From the NCBI GenBank assembly GCA_963695835.1, contig CAVOHR010000004.1, positions 124,001-188,000 on the forward strand: a stretch of DNA of 64,000 nucleotides, written 5' to 3'. The position numbers were made by a program, and so were the translations under genes. The notes under the pieces were generated by a model. The model saw nothing but the letters and a program-made list of their open reading frames with translations. It did not search any database and was not told the origin of the DNA. This DNA comes from VRUE01 sp963695835 (GTDB taxonomy: Bacteria; Actinomycetota; Thermoleophilia; Solirubrobacterales; 70-9). Position 1 is the first letter of the stretch, and each line of letters begins with the position of its first letter. Of the stretch, positions 17,390 through 28,417 are shown piece by piece.

Positions 17390-18601
17390 ATGATCAACCT
17401 CGAGATACCGAAGAAGTTCAAGCCGCTGGCGAGCCAGGCCAACCAGGTCGCGAGCGAGGTCTTCCGGCCGATCTCGCGCAAGTACGACGCGGCCGAGCAC
17501 TCCTACCCGAAGGAGCTCGACATGCTCGCCTCGCTGATCGACGGGATGAACGAGGGCGGCGACAGCGGCGCCGGCGCCGCCGGCGTGCGCCGCGAGTCGA
17601 ACGGGAACGGCGACGGCGGCAACCGCAACGGCTCCAACCTCTCGACCGTGCTGGGGATCGTCGAGCTCTGCTGGGGCGACGTCGGCCTGCTGCTCTCGAT
17701 GCCGCGCCAGGGCCTCGGCAACTCGGCGATCGCCTCGGTCGCGAGCGAGGAGCAGCTCGAGCGCTACGGCGGCAGGTGGGCGGCGATGGCGATCACCGAG
17801 CCGGAGGCCGGCTCGGACTCGGCCTCGATCCGCACCACCGCCGAGCTCGACGGCGACGAGTACGTGCTCAACGGCGAGAAGATCTTCGTCACCTCGGGCG
17901 ACCGCGCCGACCTGATCGTCGTCTGGGCCTCGCTCGACCGCGCGCAGGGCCGCGCCGCGATCAAGTCGTTCATCGTCGAGCGCGACAACCCCGGGCTGAA
18001 GCTCGACCGGCTCGAGCACAAGCTCGGGATCCGCGCCTCCGACACCGCCAACTTCACCTTGCAGGACTGCCGGGTGCCGAAGGAGGCGCTGCTGGGCAGC
18101 CCCGAGATCGACGTCAAGCAGGGCTTCGGCGGGGCGATGCAGACCTTCGACAACACGCGGCCGCTGGTCGCCGCGATGGCGGTCGGCGTCGCCCGCGCCT
18201 CGCTGGAGCGGACGCGCGAGCTGCTGGCGGAGGCCGGGGTCGGGATCGACTACGACGCCCCCGCCCTCTCCCAGCCGGCGGCGGTCGCCCGCTACCTGGA
18301 GATGGAGGCCGACTACGAGGCGGCGCGCCTGCTGACCCTGCACGCCGCCTGGATGGCCGACAACGGCCGCCCCAACTCGCTCCAGGCCTCGATGGCCAAG
18401 GCGAAGGCCGGCCGCACCTGCGTCGACGTCGCGCTCGGCTGCGTCGAGCTCTGCGGCGCCGCCGGCTACGGCGAGGACGAGCTGCTGGAGAAGTGGGCCC
18501 GCGACGCCAAGATCCTCGACATCTTCGAGGGCACCCAGCAGATCCAGCTCCTGATCGTCGCCCGCCAGCTGCTCGGCAAGTCCTCCTCCGAGCTCCGCTA
18601 G
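17390..18601 (+). CDS. Acyl-CoA dehydrogenase
   Basis: A 403-aa ACAD. The conserved motifs are AMAITEPEAGSDSASIRTTA (substrate/FAD binding, about residue 127), NGEKIFVTSGDRAD, KLGIRASDTANFTLQDCRVP and the C-terminal KILDIFEGTQQIQLLIVARQLLG, which holds the catalytic Glu region (EGT-x-Q). An unusual Gly/Asn-rich loop (about residues 54-82, DSGAGAAG...NGNGDGGNRNGSN) interrupts the N-terminal helical domain. The ATG at 17390 is 26 bases after the first dehydrogenase with AAAGG ahead of it. The pair may form a heteromer. Confidence 0.88.
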   Translation: MINLEIPKKFKPLASQANQVASEVFRPISRKYDAAEHSYPKELDMLASLIDGMNEGGDSGAGAAGVRRESNGNGDGGNRNGSNLSTVLGIVELCWGDVGLLLSMPRQGLGNSAIASVASEEQLERYGGRWAAMAITEPEAGSDSASIRTTAELDGDEYVLNGEKIFVTSGDRADLIVVWASLDRAQGRAAIKSFIVERDNPGLKLDRLEHKLGIRASDTANFTLQDCRVPKEALLGSPEIDVKQGFGGAMQTFDNTRPLVAAMAVGVARASLERTRELLAEAGVGIDYDAPALSQPAAVARYLEMEADYEAARLLTLHAAWMADNGRPNSLQASMAKAKAGRTCVDVALGCVELCGAAGYGEDELLEKWARDAKILDIFEGTQQIQLLIVARQLLGKSSSELR

Positions 18602-18622
18602 CCGCCACGCCACCCATTCGCA

Positions 18623-18678
18623 GGGGACGTGCCGGGAGTTAGATACCTATGTGGGCACTCAACCACCGGCACGTCCCC
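18623..18678. repeat. Inverted repeat between dehydrogenase and acyl-CoA synthetase genes
   Basis: Arms GGGGACGTGCCGG (18623-18635) and CCGGCACGTCCCC (18666-18678) are perfect 13-bp complements around a 30-base loop. There is no T-tract, so a simple intrinsic terminator is not certain. Confidence 0.6.
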
Positions 18679-18697
18679 GGATGGCAGACTGGCGCGC

Positions 18698-20131
18698 GTG
18701 AACTTCGTCGAGGACGTGATGGAGGGCTCGCCGGCCTCGCGGCTGGGGATCGTCGCGGTCGACGCCGAGGGCCGGCGGCGCGACTGGCACTTCGGCGAGC
18801 TGATCGCCCGCTCGGGCAGCCTCTCCGGCGCCTTCGCGGCGCGCGGGGTGCGGCGCGGCGACGTGGTGATGACCCTGGTCGGCAACCGGATCGAGTGGGT
18901 GCTCTCGCTGCTCGCCTGCTGGCGGATGGGCGCGGTGGCGCTGCCCTGCAACCCGCAGCTGCGCCGCCACGACATGGAGCTGCGGGCGAGCGCCGCGGCA
19001 CCGGCGCTCTGCGTCGTCGAGGAGGCCCTGCTCGACGAGATCCCCGACGAGGTGCCGGCGATGACCATGGCCGAGGTCGCCGAGACGCTCGACGAGGACC
19101 GCCCGCAGGAGACGCCGGCCGCGGTCGGGGAGATGGGCGCCGAGGACCCGGCGCTGATCGTCTTCACCTCCGGCACCACCGGCGAGCCGCGCGGCGTCGT
19201 CCACGCCTACCGCTACCTGGCCGGCCAGCGCGCCCAGGCCGAGCACTGGCTCGGCTCGCGCCCCGGCGAGCTGGTCTGGTGCACGACCGCGCCGGGCTGG
19301 TCGAAGTCGGCCCGCAACGTCTTCCTCGCCCCCTGGCTGACCGGCGCCGCGGCGGTCATCCACGAGGGCCGCTTCGACCCGGCCGAGCGGCTCGACCTGG
19401 CCGAGGCGCTCGGGGTCAACGTGCTCTGCCAGGCGCCGACCGAGTACCGGATGCTCGCCAAGCGCACCGCCCTGCGCCCGCTAACGGCGCTGCGCCGCAT
19501 GGTCTCGGCCGGCGAGGCGCTGGGAGCGGAGACGATCGCCGCCTTCCGCGAGGCGATGGGCGCCGAGCCGGCCGACGGCTACGGGCAGACCGAGACCGGG
19601 CACATCAGCGGCAACTTGGCCGGCGAGCCCGTCGTCGCCGGCTCGATGGGCAGGCCGCTGCCGGGGATCGAGGTGCGGATCGAGGCGGGCGAACTTCAGT
19701 TGCGCGCCGCCTCCTCCCCCACCTTCTTCTCCCGCTACCTCGACGGCGAGCGCTTCGGGGGAGAGTGGTGGCCGACCGGCGACCTGGTCCGCGAGGAGGA
19801 CGGGCACCTCTTCTTCGAGGGCCGCGGCGACGACATCATCGTCTCCTCCGGCTACCGGATCGGCCCGGTCGAGGTCGAGTCGGCGCTGCTCTCCCACCCG
19901 GCCGTCGCCGAGGCGGCCGCGGTCGCCGCCCCCGACCCCGAGCGCGGCTCGGTGGTGCGGGCGATCGTCGTCCCCCGCGACCGCGAGCCGGGCGAGGAGC
20001 TGGCCCGCGAGCTGCAGGAGCACTGCAAGCGCGAGACCGCCCCCTACAAGTTCCCCCGCATCGTCGAGTTCGCCGCCGCGCTGCCGAAGACCCCGAGCGG
20101 CAAGGTGAGGCGAGCCGAGCTGCGCGGCTAG
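18698..20131 (+). CDS. Acyl-CoA synthetase (AMP-forming)
   Basis: A 477-aa ANL-superfamily enzyme. Start GTG 18698 is chosen because the first recognisable region (NFVEDVMEGSPASRL, then FGELIARS) follows directly; an in-frame GTG-type start further up would run through the hairpin. Motifs: P-loop IVFTSGTTGEPRGVVH (about residues 150-165), DGYGQTETG (about 295), WWPTGDLVREEDGHLFFEGRGDDII (about 365-390) and the catalytic lysine in PKTPSGKVRRAEL near the end. It activates a carboxylate to its CoA ester with ATP, feeding the beta-oxidation genes just upstream. Confidence 0.87.
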   Translation: MNFVEDVMEGSPASRLGIVAVDAEGRRRDWHFGELIARSGSLSGAFAARGVRRGDVVMTLVGNRIEWVLSLLACWRMGAVALPCNPQLRRHDMELRASAAAPALCVVEEALLDEIPDEVPAMTMAEVAETLDEDRPQETPAAVGEMGAEDPALIVFTSGTTGEPRGVVHAYRYLAGQRAQAEHWLGSRPGELVWCTTAPGWSKSARNVFLAPWLTGAAAVIHEGRFDPAERLDLAEALGVNVLCQAPTEYRMLAKRTALRPLTALRRMVSAGEALGAETIAAFREAMGAEPADGYGQTETGHISGNLAGEPVVAGSMGRPLPGIEVRIEAGELQLRAASSPTFFSRYLDGERFGGEWWPTGDLVREEDGHLFFEGRGDDIIVSSGYRIGPVEVESALLSHPAVAEAAAVAAPDPERGSVVRAIVVPRDREPGEELARELQEHCKRETAPYKFPRIVEFAAALPKTPSGKVRRAELRG

Positions 20132-20138
20132 CGGCCGC

Positions 20139-21551
20139 TCAGACCGGGAAGGCCTCGGCCAGGTCGACCGGGCGGCCGAGGTGGAAGCCCTGGGCCATGT
20201 CGACCCCGTACTCGCGCAGCATCTCGGTCGTCCTGTCGTCCTGGACGTACTCGGCGATCGTCGTCTTGCCGAGCCCGCGGGCGATCTGGACGATCGCCTT
20301 GACCGTCAGCTGGTCGGCGTCGCTGCGCGGCATGTCCTGGATGAAGGAGCCGTCGATCTTGATCAGGTCGAAGGGGATCCGCTTCAGGTAGTGGAAGGGC
20401 CCGAAGCCCGCCCCGTAGTCGTCGATCGCCACCTGGCAGCCGAAGTCGACGAGGCGGTCGGCGAAGCCGGTCGCCGCCTCGTAGTCAAGGTCGTAGACGC
20501 TCGCCGTCTCGGTGATCTCGAAGGTGCAGCGCGAGGGGTCGGCGCCGCCTTCGTCGAGCCGCCGCTCGATGAACTCGAGCACCGAGACGTCGGTCAGCGA
20601 GGCGCCGGAGAGGTTGACGTGGAGGGAGAGCGGCGCTCCCAGGCTTTCCCGCTCGGCGAGCAGCTCGAGGGCGCGGGCGACGACCCAGCGGTCCAGCTCC
20701 TTGACCATGCCCGAGCGCTCGGCCGCCTCGATGAAGGCGGCGGCAGGCAGCAGCTCCCCCTCCTCGCTGCGCATCCGCAGCAGCAGCTCGTAGCGCTCGA
20801 TCCCGCCGGAGGAGAGGCTGCGGATCGGCTGCGTGTGGAGGCTGAGCCGGCCGCCGGTGAGCGCGTCGCGAATCCGCGCCGCGGTGGTCTGGCGGCGCTT
20901 CGGGCCGCGCTGCGGCTCGCTCGGGTCGCGGAAGAGGGCGATCTGGTTGCGCCCGCCCTCCTTCGCCCGGTACATCGCCTGGTCGGCGGCGACCTGCACC
21001 GCCTCCGCGCCGCCCCGCCCGCCTCCGAACATGGCGATGCCGACGCTGATCGTGGCGCCCTGCGCCTCCGGGGCCGGCCGGGCGCTTTCCGCCACCTGCG
21101 CCCGCAGGTCTTCGCCGAGCTGGAGAGCCCCGGCGGTGTCGGTTTGCGGCATCAGGATCGCGAACTCGTCGCCGGAGAGCCTGGCGACGAGGTCGGTGAC
21201 GCGCACCCGCTCGCGCAGCGTCCCCGCCACCTGGCGGATCAGGTTGTCGCCGGCGTGGTGGCCGTAGGCGTCGTTGACCGCCTTGAGGCCGTCGATGTCG
21301 ACGATCATCACCGCGCCCTGGCCGCCGTAGCGGGCGGTGAAGGAAACGTACTGGTCGAGCTCGGCCCGGAAGCGGCGGCGGTCGAGCAGGCCGGTCAGCG
21401 AGTCGTGGTCGGCCAGGTAGCGCAGCTCCGTCTCGGACCGCTCGGCTCGCTCCAGCGCCGTCAGGACGACCCCACGGTCGCCCTCGTCCAGCTTCCTCAG
21501 CACGGCTTCGATCGCCGGTTCGCTCTGCGCCATCAGCCGCTCGTCAGTCAC
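20139..21551 (-). CDS. Composite GGDEF/EAL c-di-GMP signalling protein
   Basis: A 470-aa soluble protein without membrane segments. After a short helix (residues 1-45), a GGDEF domain runs from HDSLTGLLDRRRF to about residue 205, with the signature as LSGDEFAIL; SGDEF is commonly active. The EAL domain (about 225-465) has the first motif as YELLLRM, so ELL replaces EAL but keeps the metal-binding Glu. Asn in NLSG, Glu in FEITET, DD in AIDDYGAGFG, Lys in IKIDGSF and the loop 6 region remain. AEYVQD deviates from the usual AEGVE, so phosphodiesterase activity is likely but not assured. The gene ends 7 bases from the convergent synthetase. Confidence 0.88.
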   Translation of the reverse strand: MTDERLMAQSEPAIEAVLRKLDEGDRGVVLTALERAERSETELRYLADHDSLTGLLDRRRFRAELDQYVSFTARYGGQGAVMIVDIDGLKAVNDAYGHHAGDNLIRQVAGTLRERVRVTDLVARLSGDEFAILMPQTDTAGALQLGEDLRAQVAESARPAPEAQGATISVGIAMFGGGRGGAEAVQVAADQAMYRAKEGGRNQIALFRDPSEPQRGPKRRQTTAARIRDALTGGRLSLHTQPIRSLSSGGIERYELLLRMRSEEGELLPAAAFIEAAERSGMVKELDRWVVARALELLAERESLGAPLSLHVNLSGASLTDVSVLEFIERRLDEGGADPSRCTFEITETASVYDLDYEAATGFADRLVDFGCQVAIDDYGAGFGPFHYLKRIPFDLIKIDGSFIQDMPRSDADQLTVKAIVQIARGLGKTTIAEYVQDDRTTEMLREYGVDMAQGFHLGRPVDLAEAFPV

Positions 21552-21678
21552 TTATGGAATGTAACCCGAACGATCTTGAATCGGCGCGCAAATCGGTTCG
21601 ATCCCGCGCTCCAACCCACTTTCGGCGATCCCGAGCCGCCAAAAGTTGGCCTCTCGGAACGCCGGGTAGTGTGACCCC

Positions 21679-23685
<2,007 letters not shown>

Positions 23686-23693
23686 CGCTCCTC

Positions 23694-23742
23694 GCGCGGG
23701 TGGCGTCCCGACGACAGGACCCGCGCGCCGAGCCCCCGGTCC
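23694..23742 (+). terminator. Possible terminator after the DUF255 gene
   Basis: GCGCGGGT and ACCCGCGC form an 8-bp GC-rich hairpin shortly after the stop codon. There is no T-run, so this is tentative. Confidence 0.35.
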
Positions 23743-23765
23743 GAGTCTGATAACGATGCGGCCCA

Positions 23766-26210
23766 ATGCGCGGCTCCGTGTTCACCTTCGCCGCCGGCCG
23801 CCGCGCCAAGTGGGTCATCTTCGCGCTCTGGTTCGCGGTCGTCTTCGTCGCCGCCGGCCCCGCCAACCTGCCGGGCAAGTTCGAAGAGGCCGAAAGCAAC
23901 GAGGCGTCCTCCTACCTGCCGGGCAGCGCCGAATCGACCGCGGCGCTGAACGCGACCAGCTCGCTCCAGGGCGGCGAACTGGCGCCGGCGGTGGTCGTGT
24001 TCAGGCGCGAATCGGGGCTGACCCCGGCCGATCGGCGGACGATCGTCGAAGACGTCGAAAAGATGGACCGCAAACGCTTCCCCGGCGTGATCGCCGACGG
24101 CGAGACCGCGTCCGCGGGCGGCAAGCCGGGCGGCGGCTCGCGCAGCGGACCCGGTCCCGTCCCGGCCGGCCTGCCCGCCGGCTGCACCGGCCCGACCGCA
24201 GCCGTTCCCGGGCAGCCTCCCGATTACGCGCCCTTCGTCGGCCCGATCTGCTCGGCCGACGGCAGGGCGGCGATCGTCACCGCCTACATCAAGGGCAACG
24301 GCGAGGGCGAAAGGATCCTCGACCCGGTCAAGTACTGGCGCGACGAAATCTCCGGCCCCGGCGGCGGCCTCGAGGTGAAGGTCACCGGCGGCGCCGGCTT
24401 CTCCGCCGACGCGATCGAAGTCTTCGAAGGCATCAACGGCACCCTGCTCCTGGCCGCGGTCAGCCTGGTGATCTTCCTGCTGATCGTCATCTACCGCTCG
24501 CCGATGTTCTTCTTCATCCCGCTCGCCGCGGTGCTGTTCGCCGAGACCCTCTCGCGCTCGATCGGCTACGGGGTCTCCGAGCTGGGGGTGACGATCAACG
24601 GGCAGTCGAGCTCGATCATGTCGGTCCTCGTCCTCGGCGCCGGCACCGACTACGCGCTGCTGCTCGTCGCCCGCTACCGCGAGGAGCTGCACCGCACGGT
24701 CGACAAGCACGAGGCGATGCGGACGGCGCTGATCTCGGCCGGGCCGGCGATCTTCGCTTCGGCGGCGACGGTGATCGCGGCGCTGCTCTGCCTCACCGTC
24801 GCCAAGGTCAACGGCACGGCGGGGCTCGGCCCGATCGCCGCGATCGGGATCGCCTGCGCGGCGCTCTCGATGCTGACCCTGCTGCCGGCGCTGCTGACGA
24901 TCTTCGGCCGCCGCGCCTTCTGGCCCTTCGTCCCGCACACGCCGGAGACGGCGCCGGGCACAGGCGAGGCCTCCGACCGGGCCCGGCGGCGGATCATCGA
25001 GGGCTCCGTGTTCGGCGCCCTTGCCCGGGTCGTCGTCGCCTGCCTGCTGGTGCTGGTCCTGCTGCCACTCGTCCTGCTCAACTGGATCCTGCGCCTGATC
25101 AGCGGCCACCGGATCCCCTCGCTGATCGTCGGCCCGCTCGACCGGGCGATCTTCACGCCCTATGAGGTGCGCCGCCACGGGCTCGAGCATGCGGCCGATG
25201 CCACTCATGGCTTCTGGAAACGGGTCGGCGATCGTGTCGCTGTCTCGCCCCGCCGGGTGATGGGCGGCTCCCTTGTCGCCCTGCTGATCCTCTGCTGCGG
25301 CTTCGCCTTCTTCTCCACCGAACTGACCAGCGAAGACAGCTACCGCACCGAAGTCGAATCGGTCGAAGGCCAGCACCTGCTCAGCAAGAGCTTCCCCAAC
25401 GGCACCACCGCCCTCACCGACATCGTCGTGCGGGACAGGGCCGAGGTGCAGGCCGTGCGGCGCGCCGTCGCCGGGGTCGAAGGCGTCGAGGCGGTCTCAC
25501 AGCCGGTGTCCGCGGGGCCGCCGGGAACCCTGATCCAGGCGACGCTGGAGCTCGAACCGTATTCGACCGAGGCCTTCGATCTGGTCGAGCCGATGCGCAA
25601 GGCCGCGCACCGAGTGGCGCCCAGCACCCTGGTCGGCGGGCCGACCGCGGTTGAATTCGACGTCCGCGACGCGGCCGGCTGGGACTCGATCGTGATCCCG
25701 CCGATCGTGCTCGTGGTCGTGCTGCTGATCCTGATGGTCCTGCTGCGCGCCGTGGTCGCGCCGCTGATCCTGATCGGCACCGTGATCCTCAGCTTCCTCG
25801 CCGCCCTCGGCGTCGGCTACTTCGTCTTCGACGTCGTCTTCGACTTCCCCGGCTCGGACCCCTCGCTGCCTCTCTTCGCCTTCGTCTTCCTGGTCGCGCT
25901 CGGGGTCGACTACAACATCTTCCTGATCTCCCGCGCCCGCGAGGAGACGATCCAGCACGGCTCCAGGCAGGGGATCCTGCGCGCCCTCGCCGTCACCGGC
26001 GCCGTCATCACCAGCGCCGGCATCGTCCTCGCCGGCACCTTCTCGGTGCTGGCCGTCCTCCCCCTCACCTTCCTCACCGAGCTCGGCTTCGTGGTCGCCT
26101 TCGGCGTCCTCCTCGACACCTTCCTCGTCCGCAGCATCCTCGTCCCGGCCATAGCTCTTACCGTGGGCGACAAGTTCTGGGCGCCGTCGGAGCTTTCAAA
26201 GACGACCTGA
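23766..26210 (+). CDS. MMPL/RND-family membrane transporter
   Basis: An 814-aa RND-superfamily protein with the mycobacterial MMPL layout: a first TM helix (KWVIFALWFAVVFVAAG), a large periplasmic-side domain, five TM helices (about residues 235-390) containing GTDYALLLVARYREE, then the repeat: TM helix, second external domain (about 520-620) and five more helices with GVDYNIFLISRAREE. The two D-Y pairs (GTDYA and GVDYN) are the proton-relay residues of MMPL exporters. The likely substrates are lipids or hydrophobic compounds; the exact one is unknown. It converges on glnA with a 30-base gap. Confidence 0.88.
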   Translation: MRGSVFTFAAGRRAKWVIFALWFAVVFVAAGPANLPGKFEEAESNEASSYLPGSAESTAALNATSSLQGGELAPAVVVFRRESGLTPADRRTIVEDVEKMDRKRFPGVIADGETASAGGKPGGGSRSGPGPVPAGLPAGCTGPTAAVPGQPPDYAPFVGPICSADGRAAIVTAYIKGNGEGERILDPVKYWRDEISGPGGGLEVKVTGGAGFSADAIEVFEGINGTLLLAAVSLVIFLLIVIYRSPMFFFIPLAAVLFAETLSRSIGYGVSELGVTINGQSSSIMSVLVLGAGTDYALLLVARYREELHRTVDKHEAMRTALISAGPAIFASAATVIAALLCLTVAKVNGTAGLGPIAAIGIACAALSMLTLLPALLTIFGRRAFWPFVPHTPETAPGTGEASDRARRRIIEGSVFGALARVVVACLLVLVLLPLVLLNWILRLISGHRIPSLIVGPLDRAIFTPYEVRRHGLEHAADATHGFWKRVGDRVAVSPRRVMGGSLVALLILCCGFAFFSTELTSEDSYRTEVESVEGQHLLSKSFPNGTTALTDIVVRDRAEVQAVRRAVAGVEGVEAVSQPVSAGPPGTLIQATLELEPYSTEAFDLVEPMRKAAHRVAPSTLVGGPTAVEFDVRDAAGWDSIVIPPIVLVVVLLILMVLLRAVVAPLILIGTVILSFLAALGVGYFVFDVVFDFPGSDPSLPLFAFVFLVALGVDYNIFLISRAREETIQHGSRQGILRALAVTGAVITSAGIVLAGTFSVLAVLPLTFLTELGFVVAFGVLLDTFLVRSILVPAIALTVGDKFWAPSELSKTT

Positions 26211-26240
26211 CGGTCGAGAGGCAAGCCTGCCTATCGGCCG

Positions 26241-27590
26241 CTAGAGAACCGGGAGGAAGTTCTCTATCTCGTAGGGCGTCACCTGGACCCGGTACTCGTC
26301 CCATTCCTGCCGCTTGATCTCGACGAACCGCCGGAACGTATGCTCGCCGAGCGTGCGCAGCACCAGCTCCGAGTCGGCCGCCACCTCGATCGCTTCGCCG
26401 AGCGTCTCCGGCAGCTCCTCGATGCCGCGCTGGGCGCGTTCCTCGGGCGAGAGGTGGTAGAGGTTCTGCTCCATCGGCTCGGGCAGCTCGTAGCCCTTCT
26501 CGATCCCCTCGAGGCCCGCCTGCAGCATGCCGGCGAAGCAGAGGTAGGGATTGCAGGCCGGGTCGGGGCAGCGCAGCTCGGCCCGGGTCGCCCCCTCCTT
26601 GCCGGGGTGGTAGAGCGGCACCCGGATCAGGGCCGAGCGGTTGCGCCGCGACCAGGCCAGGTAGACCGGCGCCTCGAAGCCGGGGACCAGCCGCTTGTAT
26701 GAGTTGACCCACTGGGCGAAGAGCGGCGAGATCTCGCGCGCGTGCTTGAGCTGGCCGGCGATGAAGGCCTTCGCGGTGGCCGAGAGGTAGTACTGGTCGT
26801 CGGGGTCGAAGAAGGCGTTCTTGCCGTCCTTGGTCAGCGACTGGTGGACGTGCATCCCCGAGCCGTTCTCGCCGAACAGCGGCTTCGGCATGAAGGTCGC
26901 GTGCCAGCCGTACTTCATCGCGTACTCCTTGACGACGATGCGGTAGGTCATGCAGTCGTCCGACATCTCGAGCGCGTTCTTGTAGCGCATGTCGACCTCG
27001 TGCTGGGAGGGGCCGACCTCGTGGTGGGTGTACTCGACGTGGATGCCCATCTTTTCCAGCGCCAGCACGGTGTCGCGGCGCACGTCGGAGCCGGCGTCGA
27101 GCGTGGTCAGGTCGAAGTAGCCGCCCTCGTCGAGCACCTCGGGCACGCCGCCGGGTTTGGCGGAGCGGAAGTAGAAGAACTCCAGCTCGGGGCCGATGTT
27201 GTAGGCGTCGAAGCCGAGGTCCTCGGCCCGTTTCAGCGCGCGGCGCATGATCCAGCGCGGGTCGCCCTCGTAGGGATCGCCGCCCGGCACGCGGATGTCG
27301 CAGAACATGCGGGCGACCGCGTGTTCCTCCTCCGGCCGCCAGGGGATCAGGGCGAAGGTCGAGGGGTCCGGCATCGCGATCATGTCCGACTCCTCGATCG
27401 GGTTGAAGCCGGTAATCGAGGAGCCGTCGAACCCCATCCCGCCCTCGAAGGCGTCCTCGAGTTCGGAGGCGTTGATCGAGAAGCTCTTCAGCTGGCCGAG
27501 CACGTCGGTGAACCAGAGGCGGATGAAGCGGACGTTGTGTTCGCTGACGATCGCGGCGACGTCGGCGGGGCTCTTCGGGTTGTCTGCCAT
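26241..27590 (-). CDS. glnA: Glutamine synthetase, type I (alpha-type length)
   Basis: A 449-aa GSI enzyme: glutamate + NH3 + ATP to glutamine. Conserved parts are the N-terminal DVLGQLKSFSI, the metal-site GPELEFFYF, HEVGPSQHEVD, FMPKPLFGENGSGMHVHQS and the C-terminal NRSALIRVPLY. The length (about 450) and the segment NLYHLSPEERAQRG fit the GSI-alpha branch, in which adenylylation is usually absent; a Tyr lies at the equivalent site, so this cannot be excluded. ATG 27590 is preceded by an excellent AAGGAGG at 5-base spacing. It is divergent from a CMD-family gene, and the shared 230-bp region holds an operator-like palindrome and 11-bp-spaced direct repeats. Confidence 0.94.
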   Translation of the reverse strand: MADNPKSPADVAAIVSEHNVRFIRLWFTDVLGQLKSFSINASELEDAFEGGMGFDGSSITGFNPIEESDMIAMPDPSTFALIPWRPEEEHAVARMFCDIRVPGGDPYEGDPRWIMRRALKRAEDLGFDAYNIGPELEFFYFRSAKPGGVPEVLDEGGYFDLTTLDAGSDVRRDTVLALEKMGIHVEYTHHEVGPSQHEVDMRYKNALEMSDDCMTYRIVVKEYAMKYGWHATFMPKPLFGENGSGMHVHQSLTKDGKNAFFDPDDQYYLSATAKAFIAGQLKHAREISPLFAQWVNSYKRLVPGFEAPVYLAWSRRNRSALIRVPLYHPGKEGATRAELRCPDPACNPYLCFAGMLQAGLEGIEKGYELPEPMEQNLYHLSPEERAQRGIEELPETLGEAIEVAADSELVLRTLGEHTFRRFVEIKRQEWDEYRVQVTPYEIENFLPVL

Positions 27591-27704
27591 CGGTGCCTCC
27601 TTGACTCTTGTCGGCGCTGCGAGTTCGGAGGGCAAAGATAGGCGACTGAACCGGCCCGGTGCGGTGTCGCGTACTACCGGCAGGGAAGGCTTGCCCCGCG
27701 CGGC

Positions 27705-27750
27705 TTGCAGACGGACGCGAAACCAGCTATAACTTACTTCACGTAAGTTA
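27705..27750 (+). promoter_or_regulatory. Promoter overlapped by an operator palindrome
   Basis: TTGCAG (27705-27710), 17 bases, TATAAC (27728-27733) form a good promoter toward the CMD gene. The inverted repeat TAACTTAC-ttcac-GTAAGTTA (27730-27750) begins inside the -10 box, the classic position for a repressor dimer. Confidence 0.6.
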
Positions 27751-27760
27751 GTGGCTCAAA

Positions 27761-27793
27761 GTAAAGTAAAGGCGACGTAAAGGCTCTGTAAAG
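27761..27793 (+). promoter_or_regulatory. GTAAAG direct repeats at 11-bp period
   Basis: GTAAAG occurs at 27761, 27766, 27777 and 27788; the last three are exactly 11 bases apart. OmpR-type regulators such as actinobacterial GlnR and PhoP bind direct repeats of this period, and glnA is one of the divergent genes. Confidence 0.5.
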
Positions 27794-27822
27794 CGGAATC
27801 CGAGCCCAAAGGCGGGAAGCAC

Positions 27823-28392
27823 GTGACGGTAAAAACAGCAGTGAGTAGATTTCAGATCCACGACGAGTTGACGGCTCCGGACGAGAGCGCTCCCCTGATC
27901 AGGAGCATCCAGGCGGCCGGCGGCGCGGTGACCAAGTTCGTCGGCGTCCTCGCCGGCGCACCCGCCGTCCTGCGGGCCTACACCCGGATGCGCTCGGAGC
28001 TGCGCGGCGGCGTGCTGCCCCTTGCGACCCGGGAACGGATCGCCCTGGCGGTGGCCGAGTACCGCGACGATGACTACAGCATCGCCCAGCACGCCAAGTC
28101 GGCGCGGCGGGCGGGGCTCGGTCTCGACGAGGTCTCGCGGGCGCGCAGCTTCAACTCCGGCGACGCCAAGGAGGCGGCCCTGCTCGCCTACCTGCAGGCG
28201 ACGCTGGAAGCGCACGAGGGCTATCCCCCTCACCACCTGCACGAGGAGGCGAAGGAAATCGGCTGGACCGACGAGGAGCTGCTCGAGGCGGTCGCCCACC
28301 TGGCGCTGAACGAGTTCCAGAGCCTGATCGCCAGCGCGGCGGCGCTGCCAAGGGATCAGGCGACGCCGGAAGTGCTGCCCTCCGCGGCATGA
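27823..28392 (+). CDS. Carboxymuconolactone decarboxylase (CMD/AhpD)-family protein lacking the redox cysteines
   Basis: A 189-aa all-helical protein, start GTG 27823. The CMD fold is recognisable from TRERIALAVAEYRDDDYSIAQHAKSARRAGL, where AhpD-type enzymes have a C-x2-C-x3-H; here the cysteines are replaced (YSIAQH) and only the His remains. It is therefore unlikely to be a peroxidase and more likely a decarboxylase-like or uncharacterised CMD protein. Its own promoter carries a repressor-like palindrome, so it is probably inducible. Confidence 0.75.
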   Translation: MTVKTAVSRFQIHDELTAPDESAPLIRSIQAAGGAVTKFVGVLAGAPAVLRAYTRMRSELRGGVLPLATRERIALAVAEYRDDDYSIAQHAKSARRAGLGLDEVSRARSFNSGDAKEAALLAYLQATLEAHEGYPPHHLHEEAKEIGWTDEELLEAVAHLALNEFQSLIASAAALPRDQATPEVLPSAA

Positions 28393-28417
28393 GCTGGAGA
28401 GGGGGTCGGCTGCTGGG

